A stretch of DNA of 64,000 nt. It comes from Agrocybe praecox (taxonomy: Eukaryota; Basidiomycota; Agaricomycetes; Agaricales; Agrocybaceae). The position numbers and the translations under genes were made by a program. Below are positions 10,200-21,065 of the stretch, piece by piece. The stretch's first letter is position 1. Each line of letters opens with the position of its first letter. The notes beneath the pieces were generated by a model. That model had not been told where the DNA came from and did no database searches. It saw only the letters and a list, made by a program, of their open reading frames with translations. Where the stretch lies: contig OZ024841.1 in the NCBI GenBank assembly GCA_964017145.1, positions 2,728,001 to 2,792,000 on the forward strand, written 5' to 3'.

Positions 10200-11100
10200 C
10201 TCATACGTCTCGTCGGCCGTCGTAGAAAAAGAAAGAAAAACAGGGTGGTATCATTCTTTCAAAAGATGACGACAAGATGGACGGATGGATGGTGGCCGGT
10301 GCTGGTGAAGGGTGGACCTAATTAAACCTCGTTCTTCGGCCCAGCCTTGCCCCAAAGAACCCGATGAACCGCCCCAAGCCCAAGCACCCCCCATCCCGCA
10401 ACCGCATGTCCAATATGATGAACTTTCATATGCTTCCCCACCCTCGCTGGGCATCAACAGCGGGGCGACGAAGAAAAAAACATTTGTTGCACCAAAAAAA
10501 TGCCGCAGCCCCGAGACTCGCGAGGGACGATAAGGGCTAACCGAGAGCATCGTGCCAATGTAAATAGGGTGCGGGTAGTGTACTTGTTCCTGTGGACTCG
10601 GAGGACCTTCGTTGACGTCGAGACTCGAGCCTGCGGGAGTTTGATGGATATGGTAGATGGGAGAAGCGGGAGGAAAAGTATATAGGTATTTCTTCTTCTT
10701 CTTTCCGGGTGGATTATTGACGTATGGAGACGACGATAAGGACGACGACAACAATAGCCCAGCCGTTCGTGATATCAATTGTCACGTTCATGTTTATGTT
10801 TAGGGTAATAGTAATTTGGCGAGAGGCAGGCGAGAGCAAGCGGCAGACGCGAAGAGAAACTTGAGGGTGTCGCCCAAGTTGATATACCAACGTCGGCGTC
10901 GGCGTCTGTATTTAATGTGCACGTAGTAGCCTGAGGGTCGCTGGGCGGTGTGAAAACTAGGGGAATGGAAGGAGAGACGACAAAGATGTTGAAGGTAATG
11001 ACATTGTCGAGGGGGGATCCCGGGTCCCAACGAAGAAGAAGGGAAGCGCACAGACGTTAAACGAGGACGGAGGGGAGACGTCTATATCTTCGTGAATGCG
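10200..11100. repeat. Dispersed repeat R, copy 1
   Basis: Segments around 10320-10380, 10430-10600 and 10725-10880 match the tandem pair at 16.6-17.95 kb and part of 29.2-29.35 kb. A typical shared run is 'ctcgcgagggacgataag'. On the minus strand a peptide with GATNVFFFVAPL is similar to GATNVFWFVVPG in copy 3, and a hydrophobic stretch VVVVLIVV matches VVVLILAS of the other copies. The frames are not conserved between copies, so I treat it as a repeat that may carry an old gene fragment. No current gene is supported. Confidence 0.55.
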
Positions 11101-11367
11101 AATGATATGACTTGTATAGCGTGAGGGTGGTCCCTTAACATCCTTTGCTCACGCAACCCAATCAAACGCCCAACGCCAACCACCCGCAGCAAAACTCGAA
11201 GACTTGCTGTAATTTCTTCCGTCTTTACGCCTATCCGTGCAAAACGTATCGGTCTCAATTCAAATGCAAGAAATGATAAAGATTTACCAGCAGGATAATC
11301 TAAATTCTCTGACAGCTACAACACATTGACAACTACGATGGCCATGCGGACGGAGCATTGGGGCTCG

Positions 11368-11421
11368 TCACTTTCTGAGCGCGTAGTTGACGTTCGAAAG
11401 GCCGATGTAAGACCAGATGTC
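11368..11421 (-). other. Short conserved exon-like segment
   Basis: On the minus strand a 3' splice site (AAACAG) is followed by DIWSYIGLSNVNYALRK and a stop. The C unit has the same arrangement at 25033 downwards with DIRSHIGLSNVNYAL. The splice site and reading frame survive in both copies, which suggests a captured exon from an unidentified gene. I do not recognise the protein. It may be non-functional baggage of the duplicated unit. Confidence 0.3.
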
Positions 11422-11745
11422 CTGTTTAAGTGGAGAATATCAGTAATTTTCTTCAAGTAATACAGGAGAACGGTGCAAAGAAGGAAAGGGAGTAAAGGAT
11501 GCGACGGAAACGGCAAAACCAACTCACTTCATTGTACTTGTCGGTTTGGAAGTGTGCATAACTCGAACACCACTATGGTGAGATATAGGTCCACCTCGAA
11601 GAGTACATATGTGCATAGCTAGATTAATGAGGGAGAATTGAATGTCGGGGGAAGAAGCGAAATAATCCGTGAACTGGAAAGCAAATCACCTAACATCCAA
11701 ATATAGAAAAATTGCACAGCCGATGTCGTGCCGTCTCCTGTCGGA

Positions 11746-12536
11746 GCTTCGTGTTAGACCTGTAACAGTTCTGTCTATGAGATACCTTTTCAATTGCCCT
11801 ACGGGCGACGCCTGGACACAGAGAGGTTTAGTGCGGAGCAGGAGCGTATTGTCAAAGGGAAGAGACTTGTCTGCGGATTTGGCAGAACTCTGAAAATATA
11901 CTAATAGCTATTATGTATATTATCATTTCAAATGCCAAGTGCAGTGTACTGTGCCAGCCGCTGCCCGTGTTTGGAAAGTTTTGATGATACACCAAAGGGG
12001 TTAGACGGAGTGAAGGCTGAATGAATTTTAGAGCGCGTCATGGTATTTACTGAACAACTACTAGCTTTCTGCACATTCAAGTCATGTCATCACAATTCAC
12101 TCCAAAATTCTCCACCCCGCAATAGGAGCACAAGAATAGGAGGACATTGGGGCCATAGTAACTTAGGAGAACTGATGTTGTCCGCGAATATTTACTCAAG
12201 AATGCATAGTATATGTGCCATTCCAAATCAGGACAAGTCGTTACGGATCCTACAGAATCTAAAAATTGGCTATGCACAGTGCAAACTGCAAAGTACACTC
12301 GGGACCTTTAGAGGAGGCGCATGAGATCATCAGAGTAATGATGTTTACGTGTGGCGAAATCTATAGTCGGCATGTCCGGCATCTATTACCATATATAGGT
12401 TTTTAGATCCAGAGGAAGACCTGTTCCACTTCGTGTCCAGGCATTTGCGGAGCAAACTGTCGATAGACAGTAGTTTGCAAGACCGGCTCGCCGGGCCTCT
12501 GTCATAGACAGAACGGTCACCGGTCTAGCTTCGTGT
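11746..12536. mobile_element. MULE-like non-autonomous DNA transposon, 773 bp, with 9-bp target duplication
   Basis: Element 11755-12527 is bounded by GCTTCGTGT at 11746-11754 and 12528-12536, a perfect 9-bp direct repeat. Its ends are inverted: the left end reads TAGACCTGTAACAGTTCTGT and the complement of the right end reads TAGACCGGTGACCGTTCTGT, then both continue CTATGA (25 positions, 3 differences). Weaker inverted similarity continues inward, for example 'gcctggacac' on each side. Long inverted ends with 9-bp duplications are the usual signature of Mutator-like elements. No transposase frame is present, so it depends on another copy for movement. Confidence 0.72.
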
Positions 12537-12712
12537 TCTAAATTTACTAACGACTCCTTCGTCGACTAACTGGGGTTGGCTTTTTCCTATCAGCGCATTC
12601 TCTTTTATTCATGGCTGTCATACGCATGCTTTAGCTGTACTCCTCCACTATTAAATGGCAGTGCAGAGATTCCATATGTTATGGGTACCCAAATATATAC
12701 TACACAGTGCCT

Positions 12713-12719
12713 TATAAAA
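12713..12719 (+). promoter_or_regulatory. TATAAAA box upstream of NLR-B
   Basis: TATAAAA lies 210 bp before the NLR-B start codon in sequence that is otherwise conserved with unit C. The corresponding place in C (about 25595-25605) reads CTGTAAAGAG, so the box is absent there. Confidence 0.45.
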
Positions 12720-12928
12720 AGGCTGTGTCAATTCGGAACAGCTTTGAGACCTTTGGCCAGTGAAAGTTCTAAATACATGTTGCATGGCCAATGCATTGCT
12801 TGTATGTATATTTAGGATTTCGAAGGTTTGCATGGCGGTTGCTGTGTCACTTTCCTTGCTTTCCCCCATCAGCTAGCATCTGGGATCTGATTTGTTTCTT
12901 TCTCTCGATTATCGACATCGTAGTAGGG

Positions 12929-15392
12929 ATGGACGATCGGCGTGTTATCAACAATAACTCCGTTATATCTGGCCATAACGTTATTACCGGCGGTACATTT
13001 AACCAACAAAATGTGGCGGGTGACGGACGAAAATGTGAGCATTAAAGATTCAAGGTACATGCCACTACCACAGAGATCTAACTATCTGTAGGGTCTTTTG
13101 AGATTCTGATGAAAGCTACGGCACCGAATGCTTTGCAGGATTCTAATGTCGAGTTTGACCGCCCAAAATGCCATCCGAATACCCGTGTTGCTGTCCTGGA
13201 GAAAATCATGAACTGGGCCCAACGTTGCGACAGGGAAACTTGGGACAAATACATCATGTGGCTGACCGGCGCTGCAGGAGCGGGAAAATCAGCCATCACA
13301 AAGTCATTTATCGAAATGTGTCTTCTCGACGAGCTAGTCCTCGCGACTTTCATTTTCTGGAGAACTGATGAAACGAGAAACCACGCAGGCGCGTTCGTAG
13401 CAACGATTGCTTACCAGATCTATCAGAAAATTTCGGCCACTCGAGACAAGATACTCTCCGCGATTGAGGCAGACCCCTTGATTCTGACGAAGGGATTGGA
13501 AGATCAGTTTACCCACCTAGTCATGAAGCCCCTTCAAAATGTTTGCTGTTCAGGAAATTCATCTCCTTTGGGTTCCTGGGAGGTCATCGTCATAGACGGT
13601 CTCGACGAATGTGGTGACGGGGCTTTGCAGGCCAGGATTCTGCGCATTATAGCAGACGCAATTCGAACATTCGAACTACCCATTCTCTTCCTCATCGCCA
13701 GTCGCCCTGAGCATGAGATCAATCTCGCATTTAAATCGAAGAAAATGGAAGGGCTATTTTCACGACTTTACCTTGACGACACATTCCACCCCGACGACGA
13801 CATTTGCACATTTCTCAGAGACAAATTTGAAGAAATCAAGACCACCCATCCATTCCAGGCCTACATCCCCGCTTCTTGGCCATCTGACAAAATTCTAGAA
13901 GAAATTGTCAGAAAATCATCCGGGCAATTCATTTATGCTTCAACAGTGTTTCTCTATTGCCAATCCAAAAGGCATCGACCTGATCACCGCCTTGATGTGG
14001 TGAATAAGCTACGACCGGCGGCGAAAGGTGACCTACCCTTTGCGCAGCTGGATGCGCTATATACAATGATCCTCAACTCCGCCGCAGATACAGAGCGTGT
14101 GCTATATATGCTCAGTATCTACTCACATCGCGTATACGGGGGTGCCAAAGCCAGTGAATTCGACATATCTATATTTATGTCGTTGGAACCGGGGGACCTC
14201 GAGATTTTGGTCTGTGATCTAGGCGCCATTGTCTCTATTGAGAAGGGTTACTCTCCGTGGTTTAAGAGGGACTTGGAGGTTGTGAAAATTCTACACACTT
14301 CCCTTCATGACTTCCTTCTCGACCCCGTGAGGTCCGGAGATTATTTCCTTGACATTGATACCTACAGACCAGAGCATATTGCAAATATAATTCAATATGT
14401 AATTAAAGGTGAGAGTATTCCCAGAAATTGAACATTTCGAACTAAATTCTCCTAGATCCCATGCCCTATACTATTTCAATCTTTGAGGACTTCATTAAAA
14501 GGGAAATTCCGTTATGCCAGAGCTCAACTTCGCTAATCAATATTGCTGAAAAGTTTTTATTTCTCGACCTTATATTGAGAGAAATAGAATACCACAGGAG
14601 CAGACAGTATGCTACTTCTATGGACATCCGAAAATTCGTATTTTGGTTCTGGCTTCCATTCTGTGCACGCATGGTAAGGAAGAAATCTTCATTTGATGTC
14701 AATATTGTTAGATTTCCACGTAGGCCCCTTTGGATGAGCGCTGGGCTGTAATAAAGAAAAAGCATCAAGAATATATGGATCAGCTATTTTTGTCTCAGCT
14801 GCCGCACTATTGCAAGGACGACGCTGAGGAGATCGTGCTCTTATGCATCGCATATCACCTGGGGAATGACATGTGTGTACCAAAACTTTTCAATTTCAAC
14901 TATATAGAGAAGTTCCTTGGGCGCGGACTAGGCTACTGGGATATGCTCTATCTATGTCAATCCTTTTCTCTCAAAGACGGAAAAGCCCACTATTTTCGGC
15001 ATTTTATGCACTTTCTGCGGCACCCAGACCAATCAGACAACTACCCTATAGGTCCATCTGCCTACGCAGGGGCAGCCTTACATTGTGTAATGCAGTACCC
15101 ATTTTTTCCGCGCACGAACAACTCGGAAGATAAAATGTTGGACGCACTGACCTTGGACAATGGCCAATGGACATTAAACGGCTCCACCTCGGACTATGAT
15201 AGCAGAATGGAATTTCTGTTTCTTGGCTATATAATCTTCTTCCTTCCTCGAGCTGGATTTTCTAAAAGACTCGTTCAACAATGTGAAATGGAAATACGGA
15301 ACCCTTTCGGACTTATTATGCGCAATTTTCCCAGGCGCGGAGCTCTCGTACACCAAGAGATGAAGAATTACCTGGACCGAATTCGATCGTAG
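12929..15392 (+). CDS. NACHT-domain NLR protein, copy B, intact (769 aa)
   Basis: A predicted cytoplasmic NLR-like receptor, part of the large Agaricomycete NACHT expansion thought to act in non-self recognition and programmed cell death. Exons by GT-AG sites: 12929-13034, 13092-14408, 14456-14673, 14724-15392, giving 770 codons with the stop and no break. Residues 1-35 form a short N-terminal region with VISGHNVITGGTFNQQNVAG. The NACHT domain follows: Walker A LTGAAGAGKSAI, FIFWRTDETRNHAGAFVATI, Walker B VIVIDGLDECGDG and the ILFLIASRPEHEI segment. After it come SGQFIYASTVF and LHTSLHDFLLDPVRS, then about 290 residues with no WD40, ankyrin or TPR pattern. No large N-terminal effector domain is present. 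The start is supported by the matching exon 1 in copies A and C. Confidence 0.88.
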
Positions 15393-16589
15393 CAGGGCAA
15401 CGGATATGACTATCCACATAGACCCATGTACGTATGATACAATCCTCGGAAGTAAGCACACCCAGCTAACATATTTAGATATCAAAGTGCAGCAATCAAT
15501 TTTTTAACTAGTTCGCGCCGGACGCTGGGCTTTGACTCTGACCAGATTTGGCTCTCATGATATAAACCATGTATTTAGTCGTAAAACATACAGGAACGAG
15601 AAGGTCAAGTCGTGGATCAAGGCAAAGTTGAATTAGGAGCGTCGTACTGTGTACATAGATAATGAGTGCGAGTGTCAAGTCGTGTATAAAAAAGAGGGAA
15701 AGGATATCAGCATAAGTCTGAAGGGAACAGCGTTCAGAAAAGTATCTTGCAGGGAGATATACGTATATGTAGGAGAGAGGAAGAGAGGCGGAGAAAAAGA
15801 GAGAGAGAAAAATGAAGAGACGGAGCGAAAATCGCGTCACAAGAGAAGATAGGATACAAAGCATAACAAATGAGATGGAAGGGATGCGCGTAACTTTGAG
15901 AGCAGAGAGCGAGGAAAAGTAGACGGCTCGTGTTGGTGCTCCTAAAGATGATAGTGTTGTTGACGGGGTAAACGCCTAGGCAAGGATAGGCAGCAGTCAC
16001 GTCGATGGGGGATAGCTGAACAAGGAAATGGAAGCCGCGATAGGGATGACGGTAAAGTCGATGAGCGACGACAACAATGGAGAAAGCTTTGACGACTGGC
16101 AGCATATATTCCCGATCGACCACTGTTCTCCATCTTTGCACCTGTCCATGCAAAAAAAAAAAAAAGACTCCAATTGCACTTTAGAATACGACAGAGGACG
16201 TATCGGGAACAGAAGTGAAGTTGCAACCGCGCTCGCCCTGAAGACGGTATGTTCGCGGTTCACGTATACGTATAATTGATGTTCGAAAGGTGTGGGGGAA
16301 GAGCGTTGATGTGCGTAGTGTTCGTGATCCTGGCGGTGGATAGCAATTATCTTGTCGATGGTAATGTGGACGAGAGGCGTAGGCGGGGAAGAGGAAGTAG
16401 TGAAGTGTATCAACGTACGCGTCCGAATTCAACGTCAATGTGATGTCGGAGACGGAGGTTCGAGAGTCAAACCTCGAAGTGGGCTATGGGAGGTGGCGAC
16501 GGCGACGGCAACACAGAAAGTGACGCGACTAGATTTGTTGTCGTCGAGAAGAAACGGAGGAGGGCCGTGGCATCATGGATATTTTTAAT
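15393..16589. other. 3' flank of NLR-B, non-coding
   Basis: No gene is supported. The part to about 16310 is shared with the 3' flank of NLR-C (28269-29160). It includes purine-rich runs near 15780-15830 and a poly-A stretch at 16151-16163 that differs between the copies. Minus-strand frames here are not conserved between the two copies beyond what DNA similarity gives. Confidence 0.6.
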
Positions 16590-17950
16590 TGGCTGTGTTG
16601 GGAAACATAGCGTTCAATTTAAAGGTACAAGCTCAAATATCCAGCCTAGATGAGTTGAAAGGTTAATTTACAATGCACGAACGTCCTAAACCCCAACCAC
16701 CTACACCCCTGCATCCTCAAGTCTTCCTTCAAGTTTCCAACGTCTCTAACCCTCCTCAACTTATACTCCCAACCGTTGGCCCAAATCACCCCATAAACCG
16801 CCCTAAGCCAAAACACCGCCTATCTCCTCATCGCAATTGTCCAGTACGATGGACTTCTATATGGTTCCCTTCCCTCGGCGGGCCTCGGCAGCGGGACGAC
16901 GAACAAAAAAACGCATTCTTTGCACAAAAATGCCGCAGCAGCGAGAGTCGCGAGGGACGATAAGCCTCAACCAGGAGCGTCCTGTCAACGTGAATAGGTC
17001 GGGTACTTGCGCTTGTGGACTTGGAGGGCCTGAGACGCGTCGTTTTTGAGGTTGGGACTCGGGCATGAGGGAGCAGAGCATTAAGACGGGTTGATCAGGG
17101 GAGGGAGGAGCGAAACATAGATTGTTCATATTTTTTTTTGAACGTTGACCTCGAAGAGGGTAAAGGAGGTGGCGAAAGCACCGGCGACAAGGAGTCACAG
17201 TACACGACTGTGCAGTACAAGTGGAGGCTACAATCAGGAGAGAGGGGGACGATATCATTGACACTTTGAATTGCGGGCGTTGATAAATGTAGCGTTCACT
17301 TTGAGGGTGCCAGCCCAAATATCCAGGATAGATTAGTCGATGCACCACTCTTCCTCCCCCCAAGCCTCCTAAACATCCGCCTCCTCAAGCCGTCCTCTCC
17401 AGCTCACTAACCCACTACAACTTATAACCCCCCAACGCTCGCGCAAACATTGGCACAGATCACCAAATCAATCGCCCGAAGCCCTCAAAAGTGGGACTAC
17501 CGGGAACGACGAACCAGAAGACATTCGTTGCACCCAAGAATGCTACAGCAGCGCGACTCGCGAGTCGAGAGAAACGATAAAGGCCGACAGGGAGCAACGT
17601 GCCAATTGAAATAAGATTAAGCTTGGAGGGGCGGTTCATCGTTGAGGTGGAGTTGAGACTCGATCCTGAGTGAACGAAGCGTGAAATTGAGTTTTTTGAG
17701 GATGTCAGACGAGATAAGAGAGTGAAAGAAGAGGAATGCGGGGAAGGGAGGACCGTTGAATTGTTGATGAGGCGAGGATAAGGACGACCACGAGGAAAGC
17801 ATAGACGTTCTTCGTAACAGTAGTTGTGCGTTCGTGTTTCCATTTGGGCTGATCATGGTGGTTTTGGCGATAAGCAAGCCCAAGCAAGTCGGAGGCAAGA
17901 AGAGGAACGTATAAACTGACGTTGATGTCGGAATTTAACGAGGTTGTCGA
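16590..17950. repeat. Dispersed repeat R, tandem copies 2 and 3
   Basis: Two head-to-tail units, about 16590-17265 and 17266-17950. Each begins near 'tagcgttcaattt' or 'tagcgttcactttg', with 'aaatatccag' soon after. Each contains a pyrimidine-rich part (cctcctcaa...), an 'actcgcgag' core, and a minus-strand hydrophobic stretch such as VYAFLVVVLILASST near 17800. The third unit keeps GATNVFWFVVPG on the minus strand, and the second has lost the frame. A related 130-bp piece lies at 29215-29345. Confidence 0.6.
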
Positions 17951-18880
17951 GGGCGGGTCATGGATCCAGACGACGAGGAAGGCGCGTCAAACGTTAGGTG
18001 ACAATTAAACACCATGGCATGCATCGTAAGTGTATCGAAGTAGTGGTCAAGAAACAAATGATAACCTTCGACTCGACTTACCAGAGACCGGGCCGGCCCC
18101 GCTCATAGCGATTCACTCACTCAACTCTTTGCGAATTCCAAGTTAATAGTCGTTACTAGCGGTCGACTTCATCTCCGAACAGGCTTACTGTCTGACTTAA
18201 GCTGTTTGTATTGATAATTGATTGGTAAATTTATCCATAATAAATCTTATAATTTTACAACTTCGAATTGAAAAACAAAGTCATTGTTAAGGAGGCGAAG
18301 ACAATAGTGGTAATTAAATTTATTCTACCACGTTGAGACGAGCGCATGATAGGTTACATCTTGCTTTTTTCGCGTTCCTAGCCCCTTCGTGTGAAAGCTA
18401 GACTGGCGATTGCAAGGCGAACATCAGAGGACACGGGAAAACTAGACGACGCTATCGAGCTAGCAATATTAATCACTGCTCTAACCAATCCGGAGCTATC
18501 CCGATGATTTTCGAGATAAATTGGGATTTTTTGGAAAGCTGGTTTAGGGTACAAGTTTCGGCACCTTCGGAGCCTGGAGGAGCGACCTACGCTGTATAAT
18601 GGTCACCCCCCTAAATTCCAACTTACTAATAGATGAAGGCACACTGACGTCGTTCATCATCAAGTTATTTATAGATCAACGCTTCGTAGTCCAATGATAA
18701 TGGTTACTATGTACAATCTACAGTGATAGTCCTAATATTCAGTTATCATTGGAAAAGTCTGGCAGTTGTGGGTCATCATTGCCTTATGTATGCCGATTAG
18801 CGTGCAAAGTGGGATTGGTGCAAAATGGGTAGGGGCTGTGTTGACCGCAAACCAAGATCTTCGTCGGAATGTGCAGTTGT
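17951..18880. other. Intergenic, nothing recognised
   Basis: About 930 bp with no long open frame, tRNA or repeat that I could identify. Confidence 0.6.
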
Positions 18881-20201
18881 TCAGTTCGATACATGTTGTT
18901 GTTGACCACTTGTAACGGAATCGAAGGAAATGGGCGCTTGTGAGGATATGGGGTCGCTCGTGGTGGTCATGATGCTGTTGTTTCCTGCTACACGTAGTGG
19001 AGCTGCAACCCAGGTTTCCTTTGCTACTCTACTTGCAATGGTCTCAGGTCCTTCACGATATATCCCGAGCTTTGTGTTCCTATAAACACGACTGGCCATG
19101 ACATTCGTTACCACGGCATTGAGGATGCTCATTACACCACGGATAGGAAGAGGAACCAGGTCGAGGTGGAGAGTGATAGTGGCAAGCAAAGAGAATACAA
19201 CAGTAGTCCTGCAGAAAATAGGGTTGAATGATTCAATGAACTATAAGGATGTATTACTGAATAAACACACAAGTAATATTTCTGTCCATCGTGCAAAAAG
19301 GCCTTGGAGAAACTCGGAAGGCCCGCTCCAAATAAAAAAGTGCGCACATTCTTGAGAACCGTGTCGTTATCCTCTAGCGAGAAATCACACAATGCCCAGG
19401 AAGCTGCCAAGAGGGTTAATGTGTCGTTCGTCAATGTGGCGACCCAAAACATAAAAGTCATTCGTGGAGGGGATGTGAAGAGGCAATATTGAGTAGGTCC
19501 GATAGTACCTCCGGAAATATTGCCTGTGGTCATAACGCCGACGCAGCAAACCCCCACCCACATAATCATAAAAAAACCGACCACGATTTTTTTCCCGCTG
19601 TATAGAGCCTGGACGCGGAAAAAGAGAAGGAGCGAAGATGATGGTATTGCGATACTGCATAGCCATCTTAGCGCCTCTGCTAATGTCTCGCAAGCACCAA
19701 TGGGAGCAGCTATTTACCACAGGGCCATATCTTGCGTTAGGTGTTAATCTTTCCCAAAGATTCTCCAAGAACGTACTGCCAAATATCGTCATAACAAGAA
19801 GAAATCCAAAGGTTGAGAGCCTGCGAAATTCAGTGAGGATGTTTCATTGTAGAAGAAGGACACGGAAAGAGATTTACTTGCCTGGCTACGAAATATACAA
19901 TAGTTGGAATCTTAATCCTATGTTTTGTTAAAAGAACGTAGTCCTTCCCAATGGTATGCACGATTTCCCAGACCATGATCTGTTTTTCATCATCAACAGC
20001 ACCGGGAGGAAAGACGATAATGCTTACAGCTAATGCGGAAACTGTAATATAGACCTCAACCATCAAAGAGAACGCAATACTGGGAGGAATGAATGCTAAG
20101 GGCGTAAAAGGATTGGGTAAAGAAATTGTCGAGTCATTTGTGCTTGGCCCGGCCAATGCAATGTCAAATTCCGACCGTGCATGTAAATAAGATAGATACA
20201 T
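18881..20201 (-). CDS. Seven-helix integral membrane protein, Agaricomycete-specific family (360 aa)
   Basis: This belongs to an abundant uncharacterised family of mushroom membrane proteins; function and ligand are unknown to me. Five exons fit: 20201-20028, 19979-19882, 19820-19777, 19709-19271 and 19208-18881, totalling 361 codons with the stop. Landmarks are NPFTPLAFIPPSIAF near the N-terminus, DYVLLTKHRIKIPTIVYF, TAPIGACETL, LLLFFRVQALYSGKKIVV, LTNDTLTLLAASW and LDLVPLPIRGVMSILNAVVT, followed by a hydrophilic tail. Several of these are long hydrophobic helices. The second intron uses a GC-AG pair (AG|GCAAGT), the only non-GT donor I noted; the paralogue has GTAAGT at the same place. All exons are open, so the gene looks intact. 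The exact N-terminus is uncertain. Confidence 0.78.
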
Positions 20202-20915
20202 AAATTAAAAGGAGGGTAAGAATGGCAAAACCTGGAAAGATGTAAGCTTAAATATAATGGTTACCTCTACCTCAATCAACAAAGGCACAACGACGTTAGA
20301 AGTATGGGGAACTTCCAAATACAGTGATCGACTCCAAATTTCGAGTAGCGTGAAACACCGTGGAGTGAGAAAGGGACACAACCAAAAATACAGACGGGGA
20401 GACGGGGAGACGGGGCGGCTGCAGTAGTCATCTAGAGATCATCTACAGAATATCAGAGAGTGTCTTGAGGTGCGATGATCAATGAATGCGCCCACCCTGG
20501 TATTTAGTGTTCTAATTATAATCAGCCTAGAGTAATGTTATTTCGGGTTTTTAAAACATGAACATTGCTCCAGCATAAGAATAAGGCAACAATGTTTGAT
20601 GCACCTACAAGATAACATCAGGCGAGGTACTATATAAGGAAATAAAACATTTTTTTGCCTTGAGGAGTCGGGACAGAGTATTTGATATTTATATGCGAAC
20701 TAGTCGAATGATTTCCCGAGCTTTATATTTATGTAAATGCGACCAAACTTCGAGCAACGCTATGTTAAGGAGACCTATAACACCGCAAACATTGACATCA
20801 AGAGTGAGAAAAGTGATCAAAGAAGATCCAACAGTGACCCTGTATAAAAAAATGGCGGTAAATCGTTTGATTAATCATGAATCAATTAGTTGGATTGATA
20901 TATAGGTAGTACCTC
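20202..20915. other. Intergenic, nothing recognised
   Basis: Upstream sequence of the membrane-protein gene. A short tandem 'gacgggga' (about 20395-20412) is the only repeat seen. Confidence 0.55.
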
Positions 20916-20919
20916 TGTT

Positions 20920-21065
20920 CCTCTCTTAGAAAGTCCTTGGAGAACGTCGGAAGATTCGCTCCAACGAAAGAGTGCGCATCAGTTTACAAGATACGTCGTT
21001 TTCCTCCATTGGCAATCCACTTGAGCTTCGGGAGCTGATAAGGGTGTTAACATGAGTATAACCAA
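20920..21065 (-). pseudogene. Relic of a third membrane-protein paralogue
   Basis: On the minus strand the DNA matches the fourth exon of the gene at 18881-20201 over about 140 bases (the part encoding TLTLLAASW through RTFLFGAGLPSF), but frameshifts prevent translation. It lies between the two recognisable family members, so the locus once held at least three copies. Confidence 0.6.

Larger units (their letters stand above)
11362..16310. repeat. Segmental duplication unit B (carries NLR-B)
   Basis: Matches unit C at about 24978-29160. Shared parts are 11362-11745 with 24978-25340, 12590-15490 with 25490-28380, and 15590-16310 with 28545-29160. Unit B differs by carrying the 773-bp MULE-like insertion and extra sequence near 15540 and 16100. 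Each unit contains upstream non-coding sequence, a complete NLR gene and a long 3' flank. Further matches to 17750-17900 extend the relation towards repeat R. Confidence 0.85.

Noticed and set aside
10251..10778. 175-codon minus-strand ORF in repeat R copy 1
   Set aside because: Low-complexity composition and no conserved frame in the other copies of the repeat.
15508..16413. Several minus-strand ORFs in the NLR-B 3' flank
   Set aside because: Frames are not preserved in the duplicated flank of NLR-C, and composition is biased by purine/pyrimidine-rich tracts.
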